Shown here one piece after another: positions 24,582-35,842 of a stretch of 64,000 bases of DNA. Source of the DNA: Saposhnikovia divaricata (taxonomy: Eukaryota; Streptophyta; Magnoliopsida; Apiales; Apiaceae); the NCBI GenBank assembly GCA_036435485.1, contig CM071600.1, forward strand, positions 159,414,546 to 159,478,545, written 5' to 3'. A program made the position numbers and the translations under genes. The notes below the pieces were generated by a model, which ran no database searches, was not told the DNA's origin, and saw only the letters and a list, made by a program, of their open reading frames with translations. Every line of letters begins with the position of its first letter. Positions within the stretch are counted from its first letter, which is position 1.

Positions 24582-27006
24582 TTGATTTTGAAGAGAAGTG
24601 ATAACGAACAGACTCATATGGAGCAAAAAAGGAATAAAATCATTGTAAGTCCTAACAAAGGATTTAATAGAGAGACTCGTCCATACGCTTGGAGACTGAA
24701 AAAGATGACTCTCCCTTCTTCCAGCTCCTCCCGCGTTCCTTTATCAGAGAGGCGGCCTCTAAGTAAAGAAAAGGCTCTAGAGGGCCCATGCTAAAAAGAA
24801 TTCTTATCCTTCTCAAGCCTCCCCATCATCATCTGAAGAGGTACAAGCTGAGGTACCTAGTGATTCAAGCTCATGTTCACTAAAAGGCATCGTCCATGCT
24901 CATGACCCAACTGAAGAGGTCCCTCCTCAGACCAAGATCACTAAAGAAAACTTTGAAAATGAGGAGACAGATGAAGAGGAGTCCTTTACCACAAAAGAGT
25001 TGGAGGATGCCACCCATACAGTTAATCTTTGTAATTATGACTATGTTCCTGAGCTCTTTGATGGTGAAGCTTATGATCCTCCTAGTCAACCAATGCTTGA
25101 AGGTACTATGTACCCCCAGGGAAAGAAGAGGGTAAGGCCCATTCTCTGCTGTAGAGATCTTCTAGCCAGCCTCAAATAGGATACCTTAGCAAAGGCCATC
25201 GACAAGTATCAAGTGGAAGGCCGCATTGTCCTTCCGCAAGAGCATATGCGATGTAACCGCTTCAATCATAAAGAGAATGGGGGCAGGCCACCTCGCATGG
25301 TTTTAACTACTACACTTCTTGAACTTGGGGTTTCTTCACCTCTTCATTCATTCATTCGTGATGTGTACGAGTATTTTAAGGTTGCTCTCATCCAGATCAA
25401 TCCGAATGGATTCAAAGTTATGATTGGTCTCTACATGTTGTATAACATTGAAGGATACCCAAGACTGACTACTGAGCAACTCAACTACTTTGTCACTAAA
25501 AAGAATTGTGGAGCTAAGCAATTCGATTATGTTTACTTCTCTGTCTGGCCAGAGTTCTATAGCAAGAACTTTATTTTTGGTGGCTCAAGAGGTCCTAGAG
25601 AATGGAAAAGTCCGTACTTCTATATCTATGATGTAGCTCGTGTGCCGACCGCCTTTAACATCAACCAAGGTAAGTTTCTCTGACTTAGCACCCTTTATTC
25701 CTACGAAATTCATTAGTATTATGGGTTGTGGAACTACCCATATTCATACTTATTTGCTTCATTATAGATGCACCACGACATCCCATGCTTGAAGGCGAAC
25801 ACAAGGAGAGAGCAGACAACATTCTTAAACTTTATGTCGAGAAGAGAAACCTTCAGCTCCTGCTTACGGAAAAGAATTTAGTTCGGTGTGGCTATCTAAG
25901 GTAAAGGGCGAGAATGACCCCAAAAAAGAATATCGTCAATCCTCGCGAGGGACTAGATGATATAGGTGTCGTTAAGAAATGTAATATGAGGCCATGACCT
26001 CTACTCCATATGCATTGCATTATAGCTCATACTGACTCGTTACATCACATACCACTTGCGTTGAACCAATTTGCTGTTGCATGCCTGGCTTACTCATTTT
26101 GCCTTGTATTGATGTATTTTCTTCTGTATATTTACAAGCATGGCTTCCAAGAAATATTCTGGGATCTCTTTCATGACGAAGGACAAAGTTGTGAGTGCTT
26201 CTCTTAACCTTTCTGGTGATCTGGTTCATTATTCCTCCCATATTGGGGGTTCAGCTACCAAGTCTGACATTGTCATGCCTCCTCCAAAGTAGACAACTCT
26301 CACAAAGCCTCTTCGACAATCATTTTCTTCCCTCCCTTCTAATAGGAAAAATCCAACTGAGGTAACGACTCTTCATGAAGAACCACCACTGAAGAAGAAC
26401 AAGGACGACAAGAGCCCCTCGCCCCTTCATCCTCCTCCTGGACTGGTCCGCCAGAAATATGGCAAATTGGCACATGCCCATGTTTCTGAGGTTGACATGT
26501 ATGTCTGGTCCCTACAATCTTTGGAGGTGAACTTTTCTTTCATCAGTTGAGTCATCACACGGAGATTCGAGCCTTGGCTTCTTCCAATAGTAAGATGAGC
26601 AAAGAGATAGCGAATCTCAAATCCACACTTGCACAGGCTCAGGCTGATGCCGAGGATGCAAAGGATAGTTGGAGGAAAGAATTTGAAGACACGACTGAGA
26701 AGCTTAAGAGAGAGCTTCAGGATGAGAAGTCAGTTAAAAAGAAGCTTAAGCTGGATCATGCTGTTAAGAAGGATCAGTCAGACTCCCAGATCAAGGAGCT
26801 TACAGACCGCATCGCTGAGCTAGAGAGGGAAGCTAAAGATGCTGTTAATGCTCTTCCCACTATCATTGAGGAGGCTGAGATAAAAGGATCTGTTGATTTC
26901 ATGAAAAAGTTCCTTGAAAAGGTTGATGACTTTGACTGGTACCGATTGGATGAAGAGACTGGGAAGTTTGATGATAACCTCAAGATGGAGATGAATGAGG
27001 AAGCGG
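24582..27006 (+). pseudogene. Antisense ORF of Tat-like element (putative gypsy-type transposon domain, coiled-coil C-terminus), three exons, broken
   Basis: Exon 1 is about 24582-25669, exon 2 is 25768-25900 and exon 3 starts at 26139; all junctions carry GT/AG and keep phase (NINQ-DAPRH; a Ser codon spans the second junction into MASKKY). Exon 1 ends in a domain (about 25290-25660) with NPNGFKVMIGLYML and WKSPYFYIYDVARVP, resembling the 'putative gypsy type transposon' family (PF04195). Exon 3 is charged, with a coiled coil (26547-26960). Damage: frameshift near 24784, stop at 25177, stop at 26290, frameshift near 26545. An Athila-like insertion splits exon 3 at 27006; on the far side the frame resumes at 35843 and ends at 35859. 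Function of such antisense ORFs is unknown. Confidence 0.65.
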
Positions 27007-28681
27007 TTTTTAGTGTAAATAGTATAAAAATCAGAAAATCCAAAAAAATTAAAAAATCAAAAAAAATCAAAAAGAGTTCTGTTCGTATTCTAGTCTTGTT
27101 AATTGATTGCCAGTTGCTTGATGCACCCTTGCATGCTATGATAATCTTATGATCCATTAGCTTTTGTTTGAGAAGTGATTTGCTAAAGTTCTTGTTCACA
27201 CACTTACACTAGAAAGGTGAAGCTAGTAGACTTAATTGAATTGTGCATGAAATTAGAAGGACATGATTAAGTGTAAGATGATTTGGTCTTCATGCTTTGA
27301 GTACAAGTAGGTGCATTGAGGATACCATTACTTGAGATTGATTATGTTCTACCACACCAAGTGAGTTTTGAGCCTATATGCACATCTTTTGCATTTATAT
27401 TCGTTTGCTTGAGTGTCCACTTGTCATTTGCATCGCTAGCACTTGTTTGAGTTCCTTCTTGAAATACATGACATTAATTGATGACAAAAGGATAAAGGCA
27501 CTTAGGAATAACCTATATTTCCAAATTATCCACACCATTCTTATATGATCAATTAGTTAACCCTTTGAGCCTAATCATTTCCATTCGGTGACACACCACA
27601 TTACTCGCCTAAGACCTTTTTCTTGTTTAGCCTTACGTATTCTTGATCCCATTTTGTCAAAGGCTAGTAGGAACTTGAGGGAGCAATAAGGTGTATGAAA
27701 TAGGGTTTACCATTGTTCATAACTTTTGAGGAAATATTTGTTGTTACCTTGATAGTCGATTTTCAAAGTTAAATCTAAAGGAGGATTATAGTTACATTTA
27801 TCATTTTCCTTTTTATATATATATAAAAAAAAAGAAAAAAAAAAGAAAAGAAAATGAAAAAGAAAATGAAAAAATTTACATATGAGAGCATACTTATGTT
27901 TTTTGTAATCCTCCTTCATTACGACTATTCAAGGCTTTTTGTTGAAAATAAAAATAAATTGTGTGGGGAGGAAGTTTGGTGTTGTGCATGATATTCAAGG
28001 TTACTACTAGCTTTTGACACTTCACCTTATTTTGGCCTTTCTTGACATACCTTGTCCCTAGCCCCATTACAACCCTAATAAAGACCTTTTGATTGTCATT
28101 ATTAATGTATGTTGTGATTTAAGTTGGAATGATACCAAGTGTCAAGCATGCATTTGATTTTGTTGGAATTGAGTGATACACTTACCCTTGTTCTTGAGTG
28201 AATATTCTTTTGTGAGTGAAATGTGAGGTATTTCTTGTTTTGCATATGAGATCTCAAGTTTTGACTCTAAGGTGTGCCCTTGTAAACTTAGCATGGTTAC
28301 CAATGATTTTTTGCACTTGACATGAACTTATAATCACTCTTGCATGGTTCTTTGAGTAGACTATGTGAATCCTTGCACTTTCCACACCAAGACTTTGCAA
28401 CTTCATTTTGATTCTTAAGTTGATGTATCATGAGAGGACATGTATGTGTGGTGTGCATTGCCATGTGATCTTTTATACAAGCTAGATGGATTTTGTGGGT
28501 ACATTCACTATAGGCCCTCACGAGACCTCACTCGTCCACTAGGGCTGCCTAGGGGTTTAAAGGGCTTGTTGCATATGCCAAATGCAACCGTCACACCTAC
28601 GAAAAGGAGTATAGGACTTTTTATCTAGATTTTCTTTTTGTTTTTACTCGAGGACGAGCAAAAGATAGGTATGGGGGCATT
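27007..28681 (+). other. 3' internal non-coding region and PPT of Athila-like element
   Basis: Non-coding. Just before the LTR it contains ACTCGAGGACGAGCAAAAGA (from about 28646) and a purine tract ATAGGTATGGGGGCAT, both typical of the 3' end of Athila/Tat elements. A run of A-rich words lies at its left end. No ORF is credible. Confidence 0.65.
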
Positions 28682-29680
28682 TGATAAGTGCATATTTTTG
28701 CATATTTTATTTACCTATTATTTGCTTGAACTCGTGTTTTAATAAATTATTTTGTTACATTTCAGGTAAATCGTAAATAAATAAAGAAATGACAAAATAA
28801 ATAAATAAAGTGCAAGGAAGGGAAAAAGGAGGAAGAAAAAGGACCAAAAATGAAAGAAGGAAAAGAATTAGGAGCTTGGAGCAAAAGGAATATTTCAAGA
28901 CAAGTGGAAGGTGGAGATCATCCCAACACATTAGCAAAGTGTATGGCCAAGATCAACTCTTCAAAGCTTAAGGGGGAAGGAAACAAATAGATGGCTAGGA
29001 TTTCACCACCACACAACCCAAATGTATGGTGGGGATTTACCCAACACCCCCCTTAACCCTAATTCCTATCCTATAAATACCCCCTCACCCCCCTTGTATT
29101 TAGTAACTTAGATTTTAGGGTAGTTTAATTTCTTGTATTTTTCTTAGTTTCAAATCTTGTAAACACTCCTATTATAATTAATGCAATTTTTATTTTCTTT
29201 ACTTCTTGTCTTGCTCTTTCGTTATTGTTGCCTTGTTTCGTTATTTTCGTAAATTCCGCTGCTAACCACTTGGGGTTGAAAGTAACGAAACTTTAATTTC
29301 TTGCTCCTTGTTTTAATTTTTAATTTTGAGCCCCTTTAAATCTCAATTTTATTGTGGGTTCAAAATTTTAAATTACCGTTTTAATTTTTAATTCGTAGTT
29401 TGCCCCTTTAAAAATTAATTTTATTGTGGGCCATTTAATTATCATTCCAATTTCCTTAGAATAATGTTTTTTATTTCGTAAGTAATTTCTTAAATTTTCG
29501 TAGTAAAAAAAAAAAAAAAGGTTAGTTTTATAATTTTTCAGTTCGAATTTTCTGTTTAATTCGGAGCTGAGTTTTACTCTATCTTATTGTATTACCAATC
29601 GTATCTTTTTTTTTTTAGTTATCGAAACCCAGTTGCTTTTCTTTAAAACCAGTCTCTTCCTCTCAAATCCATCTTCCTTC

Positions 29681-29715
<35 letters not shown>

Positions 29716-30869
29716 CTACTCAAACACCCACAGTAATCGCAAACCCCCATCCATTTTCTTTTTCCTCTTTCGCGCACACTCCCTCTCCTGTCTTTCTCTC
29801 CCAATCTCCTGCATTTTCCTCACCGCAAAGCAACCTTCCCCGTTTTCATTTTTTTTCGATTTCAATTCACCTCTCTCTGTGTTCTCATTCTTCCTTTCGT
29901 TCTTTGTTTTAATTTCGTTTCTAATTGCTTATTCTCTTGTTTTGATTAGTGAGTTTCGCTGGTTGTGTTTTAATTTCTTCGAATGTTCAGTACTGGTTGT
30001 TAGATGGAATTTTACCGAGTTGTTGCTTGAGATCGACGAGTTCGAGCTGTGTTTTGAGTAATGTTTTGAGTACAAGATCGTTGTTTAGTTTTCATTGCTG
30101 TGGAGAAGTTGTATGCGTTTGATGACTGGGCGTATCGATTTTGTTTTTAAGTCGCTGAGTTGCTCTTGATTGCTACGGAGTTCGGTTTTTGCCTTGGTTT
30201 TAAGTTTGTTTCTCGAGTTGTGTATTTCGATTATGATGTTTGAATTCACTGAGTTCCTTTTAATTTTCCGTTTAAATAAATGAGTTTTGGTTTGTTAATT
30301 CACGATGCTAAGTCGAGTAGATGGTTGCTTGTTTTGTAAGTACTGTGTTTTGTGGCTGTCGAGTTATACGAGTCAGTCTGTTTTGTGCTCATTTGAGAAG
30401 TATGGATACTGAGTCTCATTCCTGTGATTCCGAGTTGTGGTTTTAATCGCTGTAATTCCTGTGATACTGAGTCTCAGTCTGTTATGCTGTGATTAGTTAG
30501 AAAGTCTGGTTGGTTCTTTGACTTCGGATTTTTGGTTAAATTTATAAATATTTCATGCCCAAAATTTTTTCTAAAATTTGTAAATAAAGTTCTAGAATAA
30601 AATTAAATTTTTTATTTCGAATTTAAAATTTTTAGAATAATCTAGTTTTACTCTTTTCATTTTAAAATTTAATTTTTCTTTTTAGTAGTTTAAATTTTCT
30701 TTTAGGAGTTAAAAATCCAATTTTCCAAAACCCAATTTTGTCCTAATTCAATTAAATTAGAAATTAAGGTTTGCGAAGAAAAATAGTCCCTGTGGAACGA
30801 ATCAATAAATTTTATAACGAAACGAATTGTGCGCTTGCAATTCCAAAATGTCTTTATTTTAGCACAACA
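28682..30869 (+). repeat. Athila-like LTR, plus orientation (2,188 bp)
   Basis: Starts TGATAAGTGCATATTTTTGC and ends TTTAGCACAACA. A likely TATA box (tcctataaataccccc) is near 29068. It contains a (CT)n run at 29684-29713 that makes a Ser/Leu-rich spurious ORF. It is nearly identical, in reverse complement, to 33576-35837. Confidence 0.9.
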
Positions 30870-30875
30870 AGTTTT

Positions 30876-30893
30876 TGGCGCCGCTGCCGGGGA
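30876..30893 (+). other. Primer-binding site (tRNA-Asp type)
   Basis: TGGCGCCGCTGCCGGGGA, six bases after the LTR end; same site as at 18898-18915 and 33552-33569. Confidence 0.85.
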
Positions 30894-31804
30894 CTAATTA
30901 TTATTCGCGCCTTAATTTTTAATTTTTCGAGTTAGTTTTATTTCTTGTCTTAATTTTTTATTTCGTTCTTTTTAGGAAAGCTTGAGATTTCGGAACTCTT
31001 CTCAACGAAGCGTGGAAAAATTGGAATTCATGGAAAGCAAGCTTCGGTAACCGTATCTCACTCTTTTCGCCCATTGTTATTTTTTTAGAAAAATACAAAA
31101 AAATCAAAAAATTCAAAAATCACAAAAAAATTAAAAATTAAAAATCCAAAAAAATTAGTTGTAAATACATAATTGTTGCATCATGCATTTAATCACTTAG
31201 GGCACATCATCTAGATTTTTATTTTCTTGTTTTTAATTTTTCGTACCTATAATTGTGGTGATCGCTGGAGGACCCCAAGATACGTTAAATTCTTTCTTTT
31301 CTTTAGTTAGAACACGTAGTTTAAAGCATCCATATTTGTTTATAATTTTTTTATATATCTTTGTTTGTTGCATCATTTTGTAAATAAACATTAAGGGCAA
31401 AACCTCTACAAGATAAGGGAAGGGATTTCATCACTCTTTCCTTAGCCCAAAAACCATTTAATTCCTCATTTTGCATTCCCTAGCCTTTTAATAAAATTAA
31501 TTAGACTTGGCCCCTAGGAATTCGCGCTCAATTAGGAAGGTGCTTAAGAAACGAAGTAATCTTTAATTATTCTTACTTTTTGGTGTCTAGGAAAGCGAAA
31601 GCTGACCTGGCCAATTAAGGTTTGGTGTCTAGGTTGGTGTTTAGCCTCTTGGCAATGCTTGCACCTACCTGGCCAAGCCGGTTCGAATAATTATTGATTC
31701 ACCTAGTTTTTGGTAGCCCTTACGGTTAGGAGCAAGGTCTAGTTATTTTATTAGGGAACCCTAGGTTTAGGATTTTTTCTTTTAATTTTACACCCTTTCT
31801 TTTT

Positions 31805-33487
31805 GTGTGTTTTAATTTATCGCACTTACTTGCTACGTGTTTCCTTTTGTGGTTTATGCGAACTACGTGGATTAGGGATAATTCTTCTAGACTAGTGAGA
31901 TCATTTGAGATTTCTTCATCGTCTAATTCCGAGTCTTTAGATTATTCCGAACCCGTAGTAAACATGGCCATGTCTCTTAGGGACCGTTGCTATCCTACTC
32001 GTTCCGCCCAACCTTCGTGTATCACCCTTCCTCCCGTTAATGGTAATAATTTTGAAATAAAAGCTCACCACATCAGTATGTTACCTAAATTTAACGGGAG
32101 CGAGGGTGAGGACCCGTATCTCTTTCTTCATGAATTTGAGGAAGTTTGTGCCTTACAAAAGCTCCAACAATTAACCGAGGACTCGATTAGGCTTAGACTC
32201 ATTAATTTTGCGCTTAAAGAAAATGCTAAGAAATGGTTGTATAGCCTACCGGTTAATTCTATTTCCACGTGGGAGGGATTTGTGGTAATTTTTCTTAAAA
32301 AATATTTTCCAAACCATAAGACTACAAGAATTACAAACGAGATAAATCAATTTCATCAAAAGGAAAATGAGTCTTTTTGGAAATATTTTGATCGTTTCAA
32401 AAATCTTTTATCACAATGCCCCCACCACGGAATAGAAAAATGGAGGCTTTGTAAGATCGTTTATGAGGCCTTAGATGGACCAACAACCGCGTTGTTGGAA
32501 TCTATGTGTCAAGGTAAATTCATGGAGAAGGATGAGGACGAGGGTTGGAAATTTTTCGAAGAATTAGCCGAGAAGACCATGTTGTGGGAGTCTACTAGGG
32601 AACCTAACAAGTCTAATGAGTCGTCTAGTTCATCTAAGGGTTTGCATTCGATTGGGAGTTCGATTGCAACCGATGCCAAATTAGCCACTCTAACTAGGAG
32701 ACTCGAAGCCCTAGAAACTAGTAAGGCCCCCTCAAATGTGTCTATGTGCCCTAATTTCAATCAAGGTTTTTCGGACTATCCCGCTTTTGATCAAGTTAAT
32801 GCGGTGTCTCAACCACCCACTAGGAACGATCCGTTTGCTCCTACTTACAATCCCGGGTGGAGGAATCACCCGAACTTCTCGTGGAATCAAGGGCCAAATT
32901 ACCAAAATCCGCCTTCTTTTCAACCTCCTTTTCAAAATGCTCCATCTTTTCAAAGGCCTAATCAAAATTCTTTCTCGACTCCAAATCAAGGTCCCTTTCC
33001 AAACCCTACTCAAAATCTCGGTCCTTATCCGACTCAATCTTCTTATCCAAATCAAGCACCCGCCCACCCACCCGGCTTTAATGAGTCGGATAAGAGAATT
33101 ACTTCTTTGGAAAAGACTCTTGATGCGCTTTTGAAATCTACGACTAATTTGGCTCAATCTCCACAGACCTTCATGCAAACCATGACTCAAGATAGGCAAA
33201 TTTTAAATGCTAGTACTCAAGCCTTATCTAAGTTAGAGGTCCAAGTGAGTCAATTAGCCACCGCCATGTGTGAGCGAGAGAAGAATAAGTTCCCGAGTCA
33301 ACCAGAGGTAAACCCTAAATTCCCTCTCAACCAAAGACCTCACGAAAATGTTAATGCTATCATCTCTCTTAGGTCGGGAAACCAAGTTAATAATCAAGTT
33401 GGTGTCGAGTCTTCCAAGCTTTCTTTTTTCCACGCTTCGTTGAGAAGAGTTCCGAAATCTCAAGCTTTCCTAAAAAGAACGAAATAA
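31805..33487 (+). CDS. Athila-like Gag, C-terminus replaced by inverted leader sequence
   Basis: A 560-codon open frame without stops. A probable Gag start is the Met at 31964 (MAMSLRDRCYP); the frame is open further upstream. It contains a retrotransposon gag domain (about 32060-32600) with FNGSEGEDPYLFLHEFEE, KWLYSLP, FLKKYFP and FWKYFDRFKNLLSQCPHHG. A Pro/Asn/Gln/Phe-rich region (32740-33090) and a helical segment follow. From about 33425 the frame enters the inverted leader, so the last 20 or so residues (HASLRRVPKSQAF onwards) are antisense leader, not Gag. No protease or RT follows. Gag itself looks undamaged, which suggests a young insertion. Confidence 0.75.
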   Translation: MCFNLSHLLATCFLLWFMRTTWIRDNSSRLVRSFEISSSSNSESLDYSEPVVNMAMSLRDRCYPTRSAQPSCITLPPVNGNNFEIKAHHISMLPKFNGSEGEDPYLFLHEFEEVCALQKLQQLTEDSIRLRLINFALKENAKKWLYSLPVNSISTWEGFVVIFLKKYFPNHKTTRITNEINQFHQKENESFWKYFDRFKNLLSQCPHHGIEKWRLCKIVYEALDGPTTALLESMCQGKFMEKDEDEGWKFFEELAEKTMLWESTREPNKSNESSSSSKGLHSIGSSIATDAKLATLTRRLEALETSKAPSNVSMCPNFNQGFSDYPAFDQVNAVSQPPTRNDPFAPTYNPGWRNHPNFSWNQGPNYQNPPSFQPPFQNAPSFQRPNQNSFSTPNQGPFPNPTQNLGPYPTQSSYPNQAPAHPPGFNESDKRITSLEKTLDALLKSTTNLAQSPQTFMQTMTQDRQILNASTQALSKLEVQVSQLATAMCEREKNKFPSQPEVNPKFPLNQRPHENVNAIISLRSGNQVNNQVGVESSKLSFFHASLRRVPKSQAFLKRTK

Positions 33488-33575
33488 AAAATTAAGACAA
33501 GAAATAAAACTAACTCGAAAAATTAAAAATTAATGCGCGAATAATAATTAGTCCCCGGCAGCGGCGCCAAAAACT
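33425..33575 (-). repeat. Inverted leader and PBS arm
   Basis: Reverse complement of 30870-31020. It differs at about one position over 150 bp and ends where gag sequence begins, in a run of T/A shared by both sides (ttttttcc). It includes a second PBS at 33552-33569. Confidence 0.85.
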
Positions 33576-34730
33576 TGTTGTGCTAAAATAAAGACATTTT
33601 GGAATTGCAAGCGCACAATTCGTTTCGTTATAAAATTTATTGATTCGTTCCACAGGGACTATTTTTCTTCGCAAACCTTAATTTCTAATTTAATCGAATT
33701 AGGACAAAATTGGGTTTTGAAAAATTCGATTTTTAACTCCTAAAAGAAAATTTAAACTACTAAAAAGAAAAATTAAATTTTAAAATGAAAAGAGTAAAAC
33801 TAGATTATTCTAAAAATTTTAAATTCGAAATAAAAAATTTAATTTTATTCTAGAACTTTATTTACAAATTTTAGAAAAAAATTTGGGCATGAAATATTTA
33901 TAAATTTAACCAAAAATCCGAAGTCAAAGAACCAACCAGACTTTCTAACTAATCACAGCATAACAGACTGAGACTCAGTATCACAGGAATTACAGCGATT
34001 AAAACCACAACTCGGAATCACAGGAATGAGACTCAGTATCCATACTTCTCAAATGAGCACAAAACAGACTGACTCGTATAACTCGACAGCCACAAAACAC
34101 AGTACTTACAAAACAAGCAACCATCTACTCGACTTAGCATCGTGAATTAACAAACCAAAACTCATTTATTTAAACGGAAAATTAAAAGGAACTCAGTGAA
34201 TTCAAACATCATAATCGAAATACACAACTCGAGAAACAAACTTAAAACCAAGGCAAAAACCGAACTCCGTAGCAATCAAGAGCAACTCAGCGACTTAAAA
34301 ACAAAATCGATACGCCCAGTCATCAAACGCATACAACTTCTCCACAGCAATGAAAACTAAACAACGATCTTGTACTCAAAACATTACTCAAAACACAGCT
34401 CGAACTCGTCGATCTCAAGCAACAACTCGGTAAAATTCCATCTAACAACCAGTACTGAACATTCGAAGAAATTAAAACACAACCAGCGAAACTCACTAAT
34501 CAAAACAAGAGAATAAGCAATTAGAAACGAAATTAAAACAAAGAACGAAAGGAAGAATGAGAACACAGAGAGAGGTGAATTGAAATCGAAAAAAAATGAA
34601 AACGGGGAAGGTTGCTTTGCGGTGAGGAAAATGCAGGAGATTGGGAGAGAAAGACAGGAGAGGGAGTGTGCGCGAAAGAGGAAAAAGAAAATGGATGGGG
34701 GTTTGCGATTACTGTGGGTGTTTGAGTAGG

Positions 34731-34821
<91 letters not shown>

Positions 34822-34844
34822 AATGAGAGAGAGAGAGAGAGAGA

Positions 34845-34882
<38 letters not shown>

Positions 34883-35837
34883 AGGAGGAGGAAGGAAGAT
34901 GGATTTGAGAGGAAGAGACTGGTTTTAAAGAAAAGCAACTGGGTTTCGATAACTAAAAAAAAAAGATACGATTGGTAATACGATTATAAAACTAACTTCT
35001 TTTTTTTTTTTTTTTACTACGAAAATTTAAGAAATTACTTACGAAATAAAAAACATTATTCTAAGGAAATTGAAATGATAATTAAATGGCCCACAATAAA
35101 ATTAATTTTTAAAGGGGCAAACTACGAATTAAAAATTAAAACGGTAATTTAAAATTTTGAACCCACAATAAAATTGAGATTTAAAGGGGCTCAAAATTAA
35201 AAATTAAAACAAGGAGCAAGAAATTAAAGTTTCGTTACTTTCAACCCCAAGTGGTTAGCAGCGAATTTACGAAAATAACGAAACAAGGCAACAATAACGA
35301 AAGAGCAAGACAAGAAGTAAAGAAAATAAAAATTGCATTAATTATAATAGGAGTGTTTACAAGATTTGAAACTAAGAAAAATACAAGAAATTAAACTACC
35401 CTAAAATCTAAGTTACTAAATACAAGGGGGGTGAGGGGGTATTTATAGGATAGGAATTAGGGTTAAGGGGGGTGTTGGGTAAATCCCCACCATACATTTG
35501 GGTTGTGTGGTGGTGAAATCCTAGCCATCTATTTGTTTCCTTCCCCCTTAAGCTTTGAAGAGTTGATCTTGGCCATACACTTTGCTAATGTGTTGGGATG
35601 ATCTCCACCTTCCACTTGTCTTGAAATATTCCTTTTGCTCCAAGCTCCTAATTCTTTTCCTTCTTTCATTTTTGGTCCTTTTTCTTCCTCCTTTTTCCCT
35701 TCCTTGCACTTTATTTATTTATTTTGTCATTTCTTTATTTATTTACGATTTACCTGAAATGTAACAAAATAATTTATTGAAACACGAGTTCAAGCAAATA
35801 ATAGGTAAATAAAATATGCAAAAATATGCACTTATCA
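33576..35837 (-). repeat. Athila-like LTR, minus orientation (2,262 bp)
   Basis: Inverted counterpart of 28682-30869. Main differences are a (GA)n run expanded to about 150 bp (34731-34883) and loss of about 50 bp near 34985. The large minus-strand ORF over 34384-34938 is produced by the GA repeat and is not a gene. Confidence 0.9.
34731..34883. repeat. (GA)n/(GT)n microsatellite
   Basis: About 150 bp of GA repeat interrupted by GAATGAGAATGA and a (GT)6 stretch. The matching position of the other LTR holds only about 30 bp. Confidence 0.95.
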
Positions 35838-35842
35838 AGCGG

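Larger units (their letters stand above)
27007..35837. mobile_element. Athila-like Gypsy insertion with LTRs in opposite orientation
   Basis: Order on the plus strand: 3' internal region (27007-28681), LTR (28682-30869, +), PBS, leader and gag (30870 to about 33424), inverted leader and PBS (about 33425-33575), LTR (33576-35837, -). The two LTRs plus about 150 bp of leader form inverted arms around gag. AGCGG flanks the whole block (27002-27006 and 35838-35842), and removing it restores the antisense ORF frame. No protease, RT or integrase is present. A normal element would have both LTRs in direct orientation and one at the left end. Here the left end has no LTR. Confidence 0.75.

Noticed and set aside
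32732..33199. 155-residue minus-strand ORF over gag
   Set aside because: Antisense shadow of the Pro/Asn-rich part of Gag.
34384..34938. 184-residue minus-strand ORF rich in Ser and Leu (and its partner at 29633-30061)
   Set aside because: It lies wholly within the Athila-like LTRs and its length comes from the GA/CT repeat.
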